64,000 bases of DNA from Pseudomonas indica NBRC 103045 (lineage in GTDB: Bacteria; Pseudomonadota; Gammaproteobacteria; Pseudomonadales; Pseudomonadaceae). This document shows, piece by piece, positions 15,104 to 24,240 of the stretch (within the stretch, counting starts at the first letter, position 1; every line of letters starts with the position of its first letter). The stretch covers positions 1 through 64,000 of the forward strand of contig NZ_BDAC01000005.1 of the NCBI RefSeq assembly GCF_002091635.1, in the 5' to 3' direction. Position numbers and translations under genes: made by a program. Below the pieces are notes generated by a model, which was not told the origin of the DNA, did no database searches, and was given only the letters and a program-made list of their open reading frames with translations.

Positions 15104-18100
15104 TGGAGCAGTTCCAGCTTTCACCGCAACAGCGCCTGCGCTGGCAGTCGGGCCTGCCGGCCGCCTCATTGACCCTTGACCTGCACGGCACGGTCGAGCC
15201 AGCCGACCTGCGCCGGCGCCTGCAGGCCCTGGTGGCACGGCACGAGGCCTTGCGCCTGCGGCTGTGCCCCTCGCCCGGTCTGCGCGTGCCGCTGCAGCAG
15301 GTCGTGCCGCCCAACGAGGCGATGCAGGTCGAAGACGGCGTGCGCCTGGACGGCCAGGCGCTGGCCGCCGATCGCCAGCGCCTGCACCTGCAACTGCCGG
15401 CACTGAGCGCCGACCGAGGCACCCTGCTGCGCCTCGCCAGGGCCCTGGCCGGCGAGGTGCAGCCGGACGACGAGGACATGAGCTACACCCAGTACAGCGC
15501 CTGGCTGTACGAGCTGCAGGGCGAGGACGACGCCGAGCTGGGCCGCCGCTACTGGCGCGAGCAGGCCCTCGGCGAACACGAACAGGTCGAACTGACGTAC
15601 CGCGAAGCACGTGTTCGGGCCGAGCCCGGGCACCTGAAGGCGCAACTGGATGGCACGCCGGAGCTAGCCGCCAAGCTCGATGCCTTCTGCCAGCGGCACC
15701 AGGTCACGCCCGCCGAGGTGCTGCTGACGGCCTGGTGCGCCCTGCTGCAACGCCTGAGCCCGGGCGAGGCGCCGGTCCTGACGATGAACTGGGTGCATGA
15801 CTGCCGCGACGATTACGAGGAGCTGGCCGGTTGCTGGGGCGCGTTCGCCAAACCCCTGCCCCTGGCCTGGCGCTTCCCGTTGCAGAGCCGCTTCGGCGAG
15901 GCGCTCGACGGCGTGCAGCGCCTGTGCGACCGCGCCCGCGAATGGCAGGAGTACTGCGCCATCGTCAGCGACCCCTCCCCCTCGGCCAGCCGCTACGGCT
16001 TCGAATGGGGCAGTGTGCTGCCCCAGGCGCTGCCCATGGCCGGTGCCTCTGGCGCAACGCTCTCGGTGCTGGAACTCGATTCGCCGGCCCAAGCCTTCGA
16101 GCTGCTGCTCACGGCCGAAGCCCTGACCGACGAGCACGGCACCATCGCCTATCGCTTCAACCTCGCCTTCGAGACCGCCGGTTACAGCCTGCAGACTGCC
16201 CTGGTGCTGCTGGAACAGTACCGCTCGCTGCTGCTTGCCGCCCTCGACGATCCCGAGCAGGCGCTCGCAGCCCTGCCGCTGCACAGCCCGAGCTTCGACG
16301 CCACCCTGGCCGCCGTGCAGGGCACGCGGACCGAGGCGTCCGCGACGCCCTTCGTCGCCTTCCCCCAGCGCTTCAGCCAGCAGGCGGCGCGCTTTGCCAA
16401 ACGCCTGGCACTGTGCGATGCGACCCGCCAACTGACTTATGCCGAGCTGGAGGCGCGCAGCAATCAACTGGCCCGCTACCTGAACGCGCGCGGGATCGGT
16501 ACCGAGGACCGCGTCGCCCTGCATCTGGAGCGCAACGCCGATGCCATCGTCGCCATGCTCGGTGTGCTCAAATGCGGCGCGGCCTTCCTGCCGCTGGACG
16601 TGCAGCAGCCGCTGGCACGCAACCAGGCGATCATCGAAGCCGCCCGCCCCGCTTTCCTGATCGTCGATGGCAGCGCCACGCCACCTGCGCTACCGGGTCT
16701 GGAGAGTCTCGACCTGGGCGATGCCCAGCGCTGGCAGGATCGACCGGACAGCCCGCTGACACTGCCAATCGCCGCGCACAACGCCGCCTATGTGCTGCAT
16801 ACCTCCGGCAGCACGGGCACACCCAAGGGCGTGGTGATCGAACACCGCCAGCTCGGCAGCTATGTGGACAGCCTGCTGCGTCGCCTGGCCCTGGCCCCCG
16901 GCGAGCGCAGCGCACTGGTCACCTCGCTGGCCGCCGACCTCAGCTATACCCTGCTGTTCCCGGCGCTGCTGAGCGGCGGCGAGCTGCATGTGGTGGACAA
17001 GGCCACCAGCCTCGACGCCGCAGCCTGGGCGGCTTACCAGGCGCGTCACCCGATCGACCACCTGAAGACCGTGCCGTCGCTGCTCGACGCCTGGCTCGGA
17101 CACAGCGCGGCCGTCGCCACCCTGCCGCGCCGGCAACTGATCCTGGGCGGCGAGCACAGCCCGCAGCGCCTGCTGCAGAGCCTGCGCCGCCTCGCGCCGG
17201 ACCTCGCCGTCTACAACCACTATGGGCCGACCGAAACCACCATCGGCGTACTCATGCATCGCCTCGACCCGGCCATCGAGTACCGCCACCTGCCGCTCGA
17301 CGACCGCCTGGACGGCATGCGCACCTATCTGCTCGACGAACAGGGCAATCCCGTGGCGCCGGGCCAGGCCGCCGAGCTCTACTTGGCCGGGCCGCAACTG
17401 GCCCGCGGCTACCTCGACGAACGGCAGACCGACGAGCGCTTTCGCGACCATCCACAACGCCCCGGCGAGCGCCTCTACCGCACCGGGGATCGCGCGCGCT
17501 ACCGCCCGGACGGCAGCCTGCAGATCATCGGCCGTGCCGACCGCCAGGTGAAAGTCCGTGGTTTCCGCGTCGAACTCGACGACATCGAGGCGCAGCTCGC
17601 CCGACTGCCCGGCGTGGCCCAGGTGGCCGTCACCTGCGTGGCGCGCGGCCCGTTCGATCAGCAGTTGTTCGCCTTCCTCACCCTCGAACACGACCAGGCC
17701 GGCACGCTCGCCCGACTTCAAGCCCTGGCCCAGGAGCGCCTGCCGGAGCACATGCTGCCGACCCTGCGGCTGGTCGACGCCCTGCCCCTGCTGGGCAACG
17801 GCAAGCTGGACCGCAAGACGCTCGCGCAATGGGCCGAGCAGGTGCTCGAGCATGTCGGCGACAGCCTGCCGCGCACGCCGCTGGAGCAGTTGCTGGCCGA
17901 GGTCTGGGCCAGCGTGCTGGGCCTGGAGCGGGTCGGCATCGAGGATGACTTCTTCGCCCTCGGCGGCCACTCGCTGGCCGCGGTCAAGCTGGCCAGCCGC
18001 CTGCAGAACGCGCTCGGCGCGCCGGTGCCGGTCAACGCCGTGTTCGATGCACCGAGCGTGGCGCGCTTCGCCGAGCTGGTGCAGGCCCGGTTGCAGCTCT

Positions 18101-18948
18101 CGCCGCTGGTGCAGCTGTCCCGGACGGAGGCGACGAAGGGCAACCTGTTCTGCTTCCACCCCTCCACCGGCCACGTGCAGGACTACCGCGCCCTGGCCGA
18201 GCCGCTGGCGGACTGGAGTCTCTGGGGTCTGCAAGCCACCTACCTGGCCGAGGGCAGCCCGCTGCCGGGCCGCGACAGCCTCGATGCCCTGGCCGCGGTG
18301 TATGTCGAGCAGTTGCGCCGGCAACAGCCACAGGGTCCCTACCACCTGCTCGGCTGGTCGCTCGGCGGCCTGCTCGCCTTCTGCGCCGCGGCGCAGCTGG
18401 AGGAAGCCGGCCAGGAGGTGGCGTTCCTCGGCATCGTCGATTCGCAGACCCAGCGCAGCGCACCGGCAGAAACCTTCGAACAGTTGCTGCAAGCCGCCGC
18501 CGAACGGCTCGACACCGACAGCCAGCGACGCCTGTCGGCGCTGACCGAGGCGGCACGCGCGCACCTGCTCGAGCGGACACCCGACGAATGGCCACTCGCC
18601 CTGGCGCAATGGGCCCGGCAGCAGGGCGTGCAATTGGCAGGCGACAGCTGGGAACAACTGGAATACCGTTTGCGCCAGCACGGCCACACCCAGGCGCTGA
18701 TCGGCACCTTCCGCCCCGTCACGCTGCGCTGTCCGCTGCACCTCTGGTGGGCCAGCGCGACCCTGGAATCCGAGGATTTCAGCGCGCCGGACTGGAGCCG
18801 CCTCAGCCAGGGCCCGATCAACGAACGGGTCATCCCCGCGCAGCACCTGGACATCCTGCGCCAGGATGAGTGGCAACAGAGCCTGGTCGAGAGCCTGGCC
18901 GCCCTGGGCACGAACCGACGCGAACCTTCGAACGACGAGACGATTTGA
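15103..18948 (+). CDS. Terminal NRPS: degenerate C-like domain-A(Asp)-PCP-thioesterase
   Basis: 1,281 residues; the ATG shares its first base with the TGA of the previous gene. Residues 1-430 start like a condensation domain (LSPQQRLRW) and keep the YTQYSAW and YW segments. About 60 residues are missing where HHxxxDG should be, so this domain cannot be a normal condensation catalyst; the complete C domain at the end of the preceding synthetase could serve this module instead. The A domain (HTSGSTGTPKG near 563) reads DLTKIGHIGK by eye, again aspartate. The PCP serine is S957 in LGGHSLA. The C-terminal 230 residues are a type I thioesterase (GWSLGG, S1086; candidate D1113 and H1248), which marks chain release. 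The Asp could be hydroxylated by the oxygenase fused to the preceding protein. The order of these three genes gives the end of the peptide. Confidence 0.93.
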   Translation: MEQFQLSPQQRLRWQSGLPAASLTLDLHGTVEPADLRRRLQALVARHEALRLRLCPSPGLRVPLQQVVPPNEAMQVEDGVRLDGQALAADRQRLHLQLPALSADRGTLLRLARALAGEVQPDDEDMSYTQYSAWLYELQGEDDAELGRRYWREQALGEHEQVELTYREARVRAEPGHLKAQLDGTPELAAKLDAFCQRHQVTPAEVLLTAWCALLQRLSPGEAPVLTMNWVHDCRDDYEELAGCWGAFAKPLPLAWRFPLQSRFGEALDGVQRLCDRAREWQEYCAIVSDPSPSASRYGFEWGSVLPQALPMAGASGATLSVLELDSPAQAFELLLTAEALTDEHGTIAYRFNLAFETAGYSLQTALVLLEQYRSLLLAALDDPEQALAALPLHSPSFDATLAAVQGTRTEASATPFVAFPQRFSQQAARFAKRLALCDATRQLTYAELEARSNQLARYLNARGIGTEDRVALHLERNADAIVAMLGVLKCGAAFLPLDVQQPLARNQAIIEAARPAFLIVDGSATPPALPGLESLDLGDAQRWQDRPDSPLTLPIAAHNAAYVLHTSGSTGTPKGVVIEHRQLGSYVDSLLRRLALAPGERSALVTSLAADLSYTLLFPALLSGGELHVVDKATSLDAAAWAAYQARHPIDHLKTVPSLLDAWLGHSAAVATLPRRQLILGGEHSPQRLLQSLRRLAPDLAVYNHYGPTETTIGVLMHRLDPAIEYRHLPLDDRLDGMRTYLLDEQGNPVAPGQAAELYLAGPQLARGYLDERQTDERFRDHPQRPGERLYRTGDRARYRPDGSLQIIGRADRQVKVRGFRVELDDIEAQLARLPGVAQVAVTCVARGPFDQQLFAFLTLEHDQAGTLARLQALAQERLPEHMLPTLRLVDALPLLGNGKLDRKTLAQWAEQVLEHVGDSLPRTPLEQLLAEVWASVLGLERVGIEDDFFALGGHSLAAVKLASRLQNALGAPVPVNAVFDAPSVARFAELVQARLQLSPLVQLSRTEATKGNLFCFHPSTGHVQDYRALAEPLADWSLWGLQATYLAEGSPLPGRDSLDALAAVYVEQLRRQQPQGPYHLLGWSLGGLLAFCAAAQLEEAGQEVAFLGIVDSQTQRSAPAETFEQLLQAAAERLDTDSQRRLSALTEAARAHLLERTPDEWPLALAQWARQQGVQLAGDSWEQLEYRLRQHGHTQALIGTFRPVTLRCPLHLWWASATLESEDFSAPDWSRLSQGPINERVIPAQHLDILRQDEWQQSLVESLAALGTNRREPSNDETI

Positions 18949-18949
18949 G

Positions 18950-20587
18950 ATGGATCTGTTACTGCTACTGGCACGCCGTTCCTGGCTCACACTGCTGATC
19001 GCCACCACCACCGGCCTGGTCTGCGGCCTGTCGGCCGCCGGCCTGATCGCCAACATCAACCACTCGCTGGCCGACTTCGGTCAGTTGCGCCCGGTCGATG
19101 GCCTGCCGTTCGCCGGTCTGGTGGCGCTGGTGGTGGTCTCGCGCGTCGTCTCCGACGTCAGCCTGCTGCGCCTGGGGCAGACCGCAGTCAGCGACATGCG
19201 CCTGCATCTGAGCGGCAAGCTGATCGACACGCCCTACCCGCGCCTGCAGCGCCTGGGCAAGCACCGCCTGCTGGCGATGCTCACCGACGACACCCAGGCC
19301 ATCAGCCAGGCCGTCGAGCTGGTGCCGATCCTGCTGGTCAACAGCGGCATCGTGCTGGCCTGCCTCGGCTACCTGGGCTGGCTCAGCCTGCCGTTGCTGG
19401 GCCTCACCGCGGCACTGATCCTGCTCGGCGCGGCCAGCTTCCACTGGCCGCAGCGCAAGGCGCTGACCTCCATCGCCAAGGCCCGCGAACTGAAGGACCA
19501 ACTGTTCGACCAGTACCGCCTGCTCACCGACGGCAGCAAGGAACTGCAACTCAACCACTCGCGGCGCCTGCAGTTTTTCGAGCGCCTGCTCTACCCCATC
19601 AGCCAGCAGTATCGCCGCGACTTCGTGCGCGGCATGAGCATATACGCCCTGGTGCTCAACTGGGGTAACGGCATCTTCTACTTGCTGATCGGCACGGTGC
19701 TGTTCCTCGCGCCGCAATTCATCGAGCTCGGTGCGACGCTGGTGACCGGGTACATCCTCACCCTGCTGTACATGATCACGCCGTTGTCGGAGCTGATGAA
19801 CGCCCTGCCAACCCTGGGCAAGGCCAGCGTCTCGCTGCGCAAGATCCGCACCCTGGAAGGCCAGCTGGAAGTCGCCGGCACGCCCGAGGACGCCCTGGCG
19901 CCGGCCCGTCAGGTGACCGGGCTGAGCTGCCGCCAGGTGCGCCACACCTACTATCGCGAAGGCGAAGACGGCCGCTTCACCCTCGGCCCGTTCGATCTCG
20001 ACCTGCGGGCCGGCGAAGTGGTGTTCATCACCGGCGGCAACGGCAGCGGCAAGACCACCCTGGCCTTGCTGCTGACCGGCCTCTACCAGCCCGAAGGCGG
20101 CGACCTGCTGCTCGACGGCAAGGTCGCCTCCAGCAGCCAGAATCACCTCTACCGCCAACACTTCTCGGCGATCTTCACCGACTTTTGCCTGTTCGAGCAC
20201 CTGCTCGACGGCGACGATCCCCACCTGATGCAGCAGGCCCGCGACTACCTGGCGCATCTGCAACTGGCGCACAAGGTCAGCATCGACGGCGGCCGCCTGT
20301 CCACGCTCGATCTCTCCACCGGCCAGCGCAAGCGCCTGGCGCTGCTGGCCGCCTATCTCGACGACCGCCCCTGCTACCTGTTCGACGAGTGGGCAGCGGA
20401 CCAGGACCCGGTGTTCAAGCGCTTCTTCTACACCAAGATCCTTCCGGACCTGCGCCAGCGCGGCAAACTGGTGATCGTGATTTCCCACGACGATGCCTAC
20501 TTCCCGCTGGCCGACCGGATGATCAAGGTGGACCAGGGCCGCGTGTTCGAAGCCAGCCCCGAAGCCCTCGCGGCTACGGCGTCCTGA
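18950..20587 (+). CDS. PvdE/SyrD-type cyclic-peptide ABC exporter (fused permease and ATPase)
   Basis: 545 residues, starting one base after the stop of the terminal NRPS, so translationally coupled. The N-terminal 330 residues contain about six hydrophobic spans. The C-terminal half is an ABC ATPase with Walker A GGNGSGKTT (about 362), signature LSTGQRKR, and a Walker B region ending FDEWAADQDP. The FDEWAADQDP form is typical of the PvdE/SyrD family, which moves peptide siderophores or lipopeptides (or their precursors) across the inner membrane to the periplasm. The place in the operon fits export of the product of the three NRPSs. Substrate identity is inferred from context only. Confidence 0.9.
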   Translation: MDLLLLLARRSWLTLLIATTTGLVCGLSAAGLIANINHSLADFGQLRPVDGLPFAGLVALVVVSRVVSDVSLLRLGQTAVSDMRLHLSGKLIDTPYPRLQRLGKHRLLAMLTDDTQAISQAVELVPILLVNSGIVLACLGYLGWLSLPLLGLTAALILLGAASFHWPQRKALTSIAKARELKDQLFDQYRLLTDGSKELQLNHSRRLQFFERLLYPISQQYRRDFVRGMSIYALVLNWGNGIFYLLIGTVLFLAPQFIELGATLVTGYILTLLYMITPLSELMNALPTLGKASVSLRKIRTLEGQLEVAGTPEDALAPARQVTGLSCRQVRHTYYREGEDGRFTLGPFDLDLRAGEVVFITGGNGSGKTTLALLLTGLYQPEGGDLLLDGKVASSSQNHLYRQHFSAIFTDFCLFEHLLDGDDPHLMQQARDYLAHLQLAHKVSIDGGRLSTLDLSTGQRKRLALLAAYLDDRPCYLFDEWAADQDPVFKRFFYTKILPDLRQRGKLVIVISHDDAYFPLADRMIKVDQGRVFEASPEALAATAS

Positions 20588-20600
20588 GGAGCGGCCGATC

Positions 20601-21359
20601 ATGCACGTTCATCGTCTGCAGGACTCGCCGTGGGTCCAGACCCGACTTCTGCCCGGCGCGCGCCTGCGCCTGTTCTGCTTCCCCTTCGCCGGCGGCAGCG
20701 CCGGCAGTTTCATGCCCTGGTCCCCGGCCCTGGCGCCGGATATCCAGCTCTGCGCCATCCAGTTGCCGGGGCGCGGCGCACGCTTCGGCGAGCCGGCCAT
20801 CCATGACTTCGCCACGTTGATCGAGCAGCTGGGTCAGGTCCTCGCCCGTCACGACGACCTGCCCTACGCCTTCTTCGGCCACAGCCTCGGTGCCCTGGTG
20901 GCCTTCGAACTGGCGCACCACTGCGTCAGGCGCGGCCTGGCACGTCCGCGTCATCTGTTCGTCTCGGCCAGCGGCGCACCGCGCCACCGTGGCGGCGCGC
21001 CACGCTACGACCTGCTGAGCGACGGCGAACTCGTGGCCAAGCTGCGCGATTATGCCGGCACCCCGCCCGAGGTGCTGGCGAACCAGGAACTGATGGCGCT
21101 GCTACTGCCAGCCATCCGCGCCGATTTCGCCCTGCTGCGCCACTACCGCTACCAGCCGCGCCCACGCCTCGATGTTCCCATGAGCGTGCTCGCCGGGTAC
21201 GACGATGCCCATGTAGGCGAGCAAACGCTGCGCGACTGGCAGACGGAAACCTCGGCCGGTTGCGAGCTGTACGGCTTCGACGGCGGGCATTTCTTCCCGT
21301 TCGAGCGGCCGGATGAGGTGCTGGAATTGGTGAGGCGTCGGTTGGGCCAGGGGCTGTAG
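20601..21359 (+). CDS. External (type II) thioesterase of the siderophore locus
   Basis: 252 residues of the GrsT/RifR alpha/beta-hydrolase family. The N-terminus has the FPFAGGSAGSF oxyanion-region motif. The nucleophile is S95 in GHSLG, the acid is probably the Asp of AGYDD, and the histidine is in GGHFFPFE. Such enzymes act in the cytoplasm and clear wrong or stalled acyl groups from carrier proteins. It starts 13 bases after the exporter with GAGGAGC as a ribosome site, so it is the last gene of the siderophore operon visible here. It meets fhuF tail to tail. Confidence 0.9.
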   Translation: MHVHRLQDSPWVQTRLLPGARLRLFCFPFAGGSAGSFMPWSPALAPDIQLCAIQLPGRGARFGEPAIHDFATLIEQLGQVLARHDDLPYAFFGHSLGALVAFELAHHCVRRGLARPRHLFVSASGAPRHRGGAPRYDLLSDGELVAKLRDYAGTPPEVLANQELMALLLPAIRADFALLRHYRYQPRPRLDVPMSVLAGYDDAHVGEQTLRDWQTETSAGCELYGFDGGHFFPFERPDEVLELVRRRLGQGL

Positions 21360-21364
21360 CGAAA

Positions 21365-21387
21365 TCGGCGAATCTAGGATTCGCCGA
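21365..21387. terminator. Bidirectional hairpin between convergent thioesterase and fhuF
   Basis: TCGGCGAATC (21365-21374) and GATTCGCCGA (21378-21387) form a perfect ten-base-pair stem with loop TAG. It lies just after the thioesterase stop and contains the end of the fhuF reading frame. On the minus strand it is followed by TTTCG, a short U-run; the plus-strand side has no U-run. It probably ends transcription from one or both sides. Confidence 0.55.
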
Positions 21388-22186
21388 GATAGATATAACG
21401 CAGATAGCTCGCCTGCTCCGCCTGCGGCAGGCGATGCAGCTTGGGACAGGACTCACAGAGCACCTGCGGCTTGCCGGGCACCGGGGCGTGCAACTGGTAG
21501 TGCAGGCAGCAATGACGGCGCAACGGGATGCGCGCGCAGACCTCCGGCGCGGGCGAGTCGACCATCCATTGCAGACTTCTCGGCTTCAGACGGCCGTCCG
21601 CGACGACGGCCCGCTCCAGCCAGCGGTGGGCCTCGGCGAATCCTTCACGTTCCAGGTTGGCGTCAATCCGCGCGAATGCGCCATCCCAGACCGCCGCCAG
21701 GTTGCCCCACAGCACCTTCGGCGCCAGCCCGCCCCAGGCGGCGAGGCTGGCGAACAGCGGCTCCAGGTGCTCGCGCAGCAGGCGCGTCCAGTAGTCGTCA
21801 CGCTGCCGGGCGGAGAGCGCCGGCTGCGGCGATGGCAACCGTAATGCCGATGGCTGGCCGGCGTCATGCAGCAGCGCTACGTCCCGCTCCCAGAAGGCGA
21901 TGGCCCGATCGCGCGTCAGTACAGCCGCGAGGGTGACAGGCAGCAGCACGCTGAGGTAGTTCATCGACCACTGGGAGGCGACGGGAGGACGCTTGATGCC
22001 GGGATAGAGTTCGGCGAAACGGTCAAGCAAGGGATGCAGCACGCTCGCATCGGCCAAGCTGGTCAGCGGCACCCCTGCACGACCATCGCTTTCGACCTGG
22101 ATCACGCGCTGGATGGGTGGCCATGCGTGGCACAGCCAGTCCGGTAGTTCGATGGCCAGCCTCCAAAGCCCAAGGCATAAAAACAA
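21374..22186 (-). CDS. fhuF: FhuF-type ferric siderophore reductase
   Basis: Up to 270 residues. The C-terminus carries the FhuF [2Fe-2S] signature: adjacent C226-C227 (RRHCCLHY), then C244-x2-C247 (LCESC). Members reduce ferric hydroxamate or hydroxycarboxylate siderophores in the cytoplasm to release iron. The start is uncertain. The frame opens with TTG at 22186 with no ribosome site and inside the Fur-box-like sequence. No ATG is available near the N-terminus; a strong GGAGG lies six bases before an ATC codon at 22153. It diverges from the SbmA-like transporter gene and is convergent with the siderophore operon, which suggests this locus supplies both synthesis and iron release. Confidence 0.88.
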   Translation of the reverse strand: MFLCLGLWRLAIELPDWLCHAWPPIQRVIQVESDGRAGVPLTSLADASVLHPLLDRFAELYPGIKRPPVASQWSMNYLSVLLPVTLAAVLTRDRAIAFWERDVALLHDAGQPSALRLPSPQPALSARQRDDYWTRLLREHLEPLFASLAAWGGLAPKVLWGNLAAVWDGAFARIDANLEREGFAEAHRWLERAVVADGRLKPRSLQWMVDSPAPEVCARIPLRRHCCLHYQLHAPVPGKPQVLCESCPKLHRLPQAEQASYLRYIYLGES

Positions 22187-22200
22187 TGAGAACGATTAGC
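22182..22200. promoter_or_regulatory. Putative Fur box
   Basis: AACAATGAGAACGATTAGC matches 13 of 19 positions of the Fur consensus GATAATGATAATCATTATC. It lies between the divergent fhuF and ABC transporter genes, just upstream of the predicted -35 at 22202, so it could repress both when iron is plentiful. The match is by eye; binding is not shown. Confidence 0.6.
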
Positions 22201-22201
22201 G

Positions 22202-22230
22202 TTGATGGTATAGCCGTCCCTCTATAAACT
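22202..22230 (+). promoter_or_regulatory. Sigma70-like promoter of the SbmA-like transporter
   Basis: TTGATG (22202-22207), a 17-base spacer and TAAACT (22225-22230) fit a sigma70 promoter 35 bases before the ATG at 22266. On the other strand TTGAGT and TATACC separated by 15 bases could serve fhuF. The adjacent Fur-box-like site would control either direction. Confidence 0.5.
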
Positions 22231-22265
22231 CAACGCGTTTAACGCCGGGCAAACCTTGAGGCCAC

Positions 22266-23963
22266 ATGCAGACACTCCGTGATTTCTGGTCGCTCGCCCG
22301 GCCGTTCTGGTCCTCTTCCGAAAGACGTCCCGCCCTCCTGCTGTTGTTCGGCACGATCCTGATGAACCTGTGCCTGGTGGGCGTGAACATCCTCTACAAC
22401 CTGTGGAACCTGCATTTCTACAACGCCCTCCAGGCCCTCGACTACGACGCCTTCCTGATGGGCGGCGGCTATTTCATCCTGCTGCAGGCGGGACTGGCCA
22501 CCTTCACCGTGGCCGCCTTCCACTTCCAGCAGAAGCTCACCCTGCGCTGGCGCCGCTGGTCCACCGAGAACACCCTGCAGCTGTGGCTGCAGCGCCAGCG
22601 CTACCTCAAGTTGCAGCTCACTTCGCCGGAAACGGATAACCCCGATCAACGCATCGCCGACGACATCAACCTGTTCATCGGCATGTCGCTGAAGCTCAGC
22701 CTGGGCCTGATGACCGCCCTGGTGTCGCTGTTCTCCTTCCTGCATATCCTCTGGCAGGCCTCGAGTCTGGTGCGGATTCCCATCGCCGGAGAAGAGCTGG
22801 TGATCCCCGGCCTGCTGGTCTGGGCGGCCCTGCTGTACTCCATCCTCGGCACTGGCGGCGCCTTTTGGCTGGGACGCACGCTGCCGCGGCTGAACTTTCT
22901 CCAGCAGCGCCGCGAGGCCGACTTCCGCTTTTCCCTGATGCGCCTGCGTGAGAATGCCGAAGCCGTTGCCCAATACCGCGGCGAGAGCGAAGAGCACGCC
23001 CGCTTCAGCCAGCGCCTGGGCGCCGCGCTGGAGAACTTCTGGGCCCTGGTGAAGCAGCAGAAGGTCGTGCTCGGCTACTCCACGTTCTACATGCGCAGCG
23101 CCATGATCATTCCCATGTTCGTCATGGCGCCGCAATTCTTCGCCGGCGCCTTCCCGCTCGGCCGGCTCACCCAGCTCAGCGCCGCCTTCGGCGAGGTCCA
23201 CGAGGCGATGGCCTATCTGGTCAAGGTGTTCCCGGAGATCGCCGAATGGAAATCGATCATCGACCGCCTGACGGGCTTCCAACAGCGCCTGGCCAGTGTC
23301 GGCGACGAGACCGGCGTACGCCTCGAACACGACGCCGACGGCTTCGAGGTACAGGACTTGTCGCTCTGGCTGCCGGACGGCAAACCGCTGCTCAGCGGCC
23401 TGAACCTGTACCTGCAGCCGGGCGAGAGCCTGCTGATACAGGCCCCGTCCGGCTATGGGAAATCCACATTGATCCGCGCGCTTACCGGTATCTGGAGCCA
23501 TGCGTCCGGCAAGGCACGGTACGATCTGGGCAACGTCCTCACCTTGGCGCAAAAACCCTATCTGCCGCTCGGCAGCCTGCGCGACATGCTCTGGTATCCC
23601 GCCACTCCCCGCCCCGAGGACGATCCGGCGCTACAGCGCATCATGCGCCAGTTCGGCCTTGGGCATTTGATCGAGCAGTTGGATGCCGAACTCGACTGGT
23701 CACAGACCCTGAGCATCGGCGAACAACAGCGCTGTGCCTTCGCCCGCGCCCTGTTGATGCGTCCCAAGGTCCTGCTTCTCGACGAAACCAGCTCGGCGCT
23801 GGACGAAGCGACGGAGCGAACCTGCTACACCCAACTGAAGCAGTCGCTGCCACACTCGATCATCATCAGCGTGGGACATCGGGCCTCCTTGGAACTCCTG
23901 CATACCCGGACATTGAATTTGCAGCATTGCCGACTGCCCGAGCCGAAACTGGATTACTCATGA
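22266..23963 (+). CDS. SbmA/BacA-like ABC transporter with fused ATPase (YddA type)
   Basis: 565 residues. The N-terminal 330 residues resemble the SbmA/BacA peptide transporter fold, with about six membrane spans (first near residues 25-45) and the NLWNLHFYNALQ segment seen in this family. The C-terminal ATPase has Walker A APSGYGKST (about 393), signature LSIGEQQR, and Walker B VLLLDETSSALD. Its place next to fhuF behind a Fur-box-like site suggests a role in siderophore or siderophore-precursor movement across the inner membrane. Direction and substrate cannot be read from sequence. It is distinct from the PvdE-type exporter at 18950. Confidence 0.85.
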   Translation: MQTLRDFWSLARPFWSSSERRPALLLLFGTILMNLCLVGVNILYNLWNLHFYNALQALDYDAFLMGGGYFILLQAGLATFTVAAFHFQQKLTLRWRRWSTENTLQLWLQRQRYLKLQLTSPETDNPDQRIADDINLFIGMSLKLSLGLMTALVSLFSFLHILWQASSLVRIPIAGEELVIPGLLVWAALLYSILGTGGAFWLGRTLPRLNFLQQRREADFRFSLMRLRENAEAVAQYRGESEEHARFSQRLGAALENFWALVKQQKVVLGYSTFYMRSAMIIPMFVMAPQFFAGAFPLGRLTQLSAAFGEVHEAMAYLVKVFPEIAEWKSIIDRLTGFQQRLASVGDETGVRLEHDADGFEVQDLSLWLPDGKPLLSGLNLYLQPGESLLIQAPSGYGKSTLIRALTGIWSHASGKARYDLGNVLTLAQKPYLPLGSLRDMLWYPATPRPEDDPALQRIMRQFGLGHLIEQLDAELDWSQTLSIGEQQRCAFARALLMRPKVLLLDETSSALDEATERTCYTQLKQSLPHSIIISVGHRASLELLHTRTLNLQHCRLPEPKLDYS

Positions 23964-24240
23964 CAGTCTGTACGCGTTCGTTCCCACCTCTTAGCCGGCG
24001 TCTTCGCCCAGTTTGATCCCACCTGCACCCCGTCCAGGGTCCCGCATGCGACCCGGATGGAGCTGGTCATTGCGTCGCAACCGGTACTGGCGGTACGCAA
24101 GAGAAGCGTTTTCCCGCCGCCCTCCACTTGAATCAGCGTAACGCCGTCGGCTGTCATAACCATCGATGATGTCGCCCTGTGGCTGTGTATCCGAAGCCGA
24201 ATTGCCCCGCGCGCCCTCTTTCCCTGATATCTCGCCAGAC
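23954..24240 (-). pseudogene. Possible relic of an unrecognised gene
   Basis: On the minus strand a frame with fairly native codon use runs through this stretch to a stop near 23954. It includes a possible ATG at 24163 and segments such as ADGVTLIQVEGGGKTLL. There is no ribosome site and no recognisable family, and a second frame is also open here, so coding is doubtful. It overlaps the end of the ABC transporter gene. I list it because it lies exactly at the border where base composition changes. Confidence 0.2.

Noticed and set aside
16690-19059. 789-codon minus-strand frame
   Set aside because: Antisense to the terminal NRPS and the exporter start; no domain seen.
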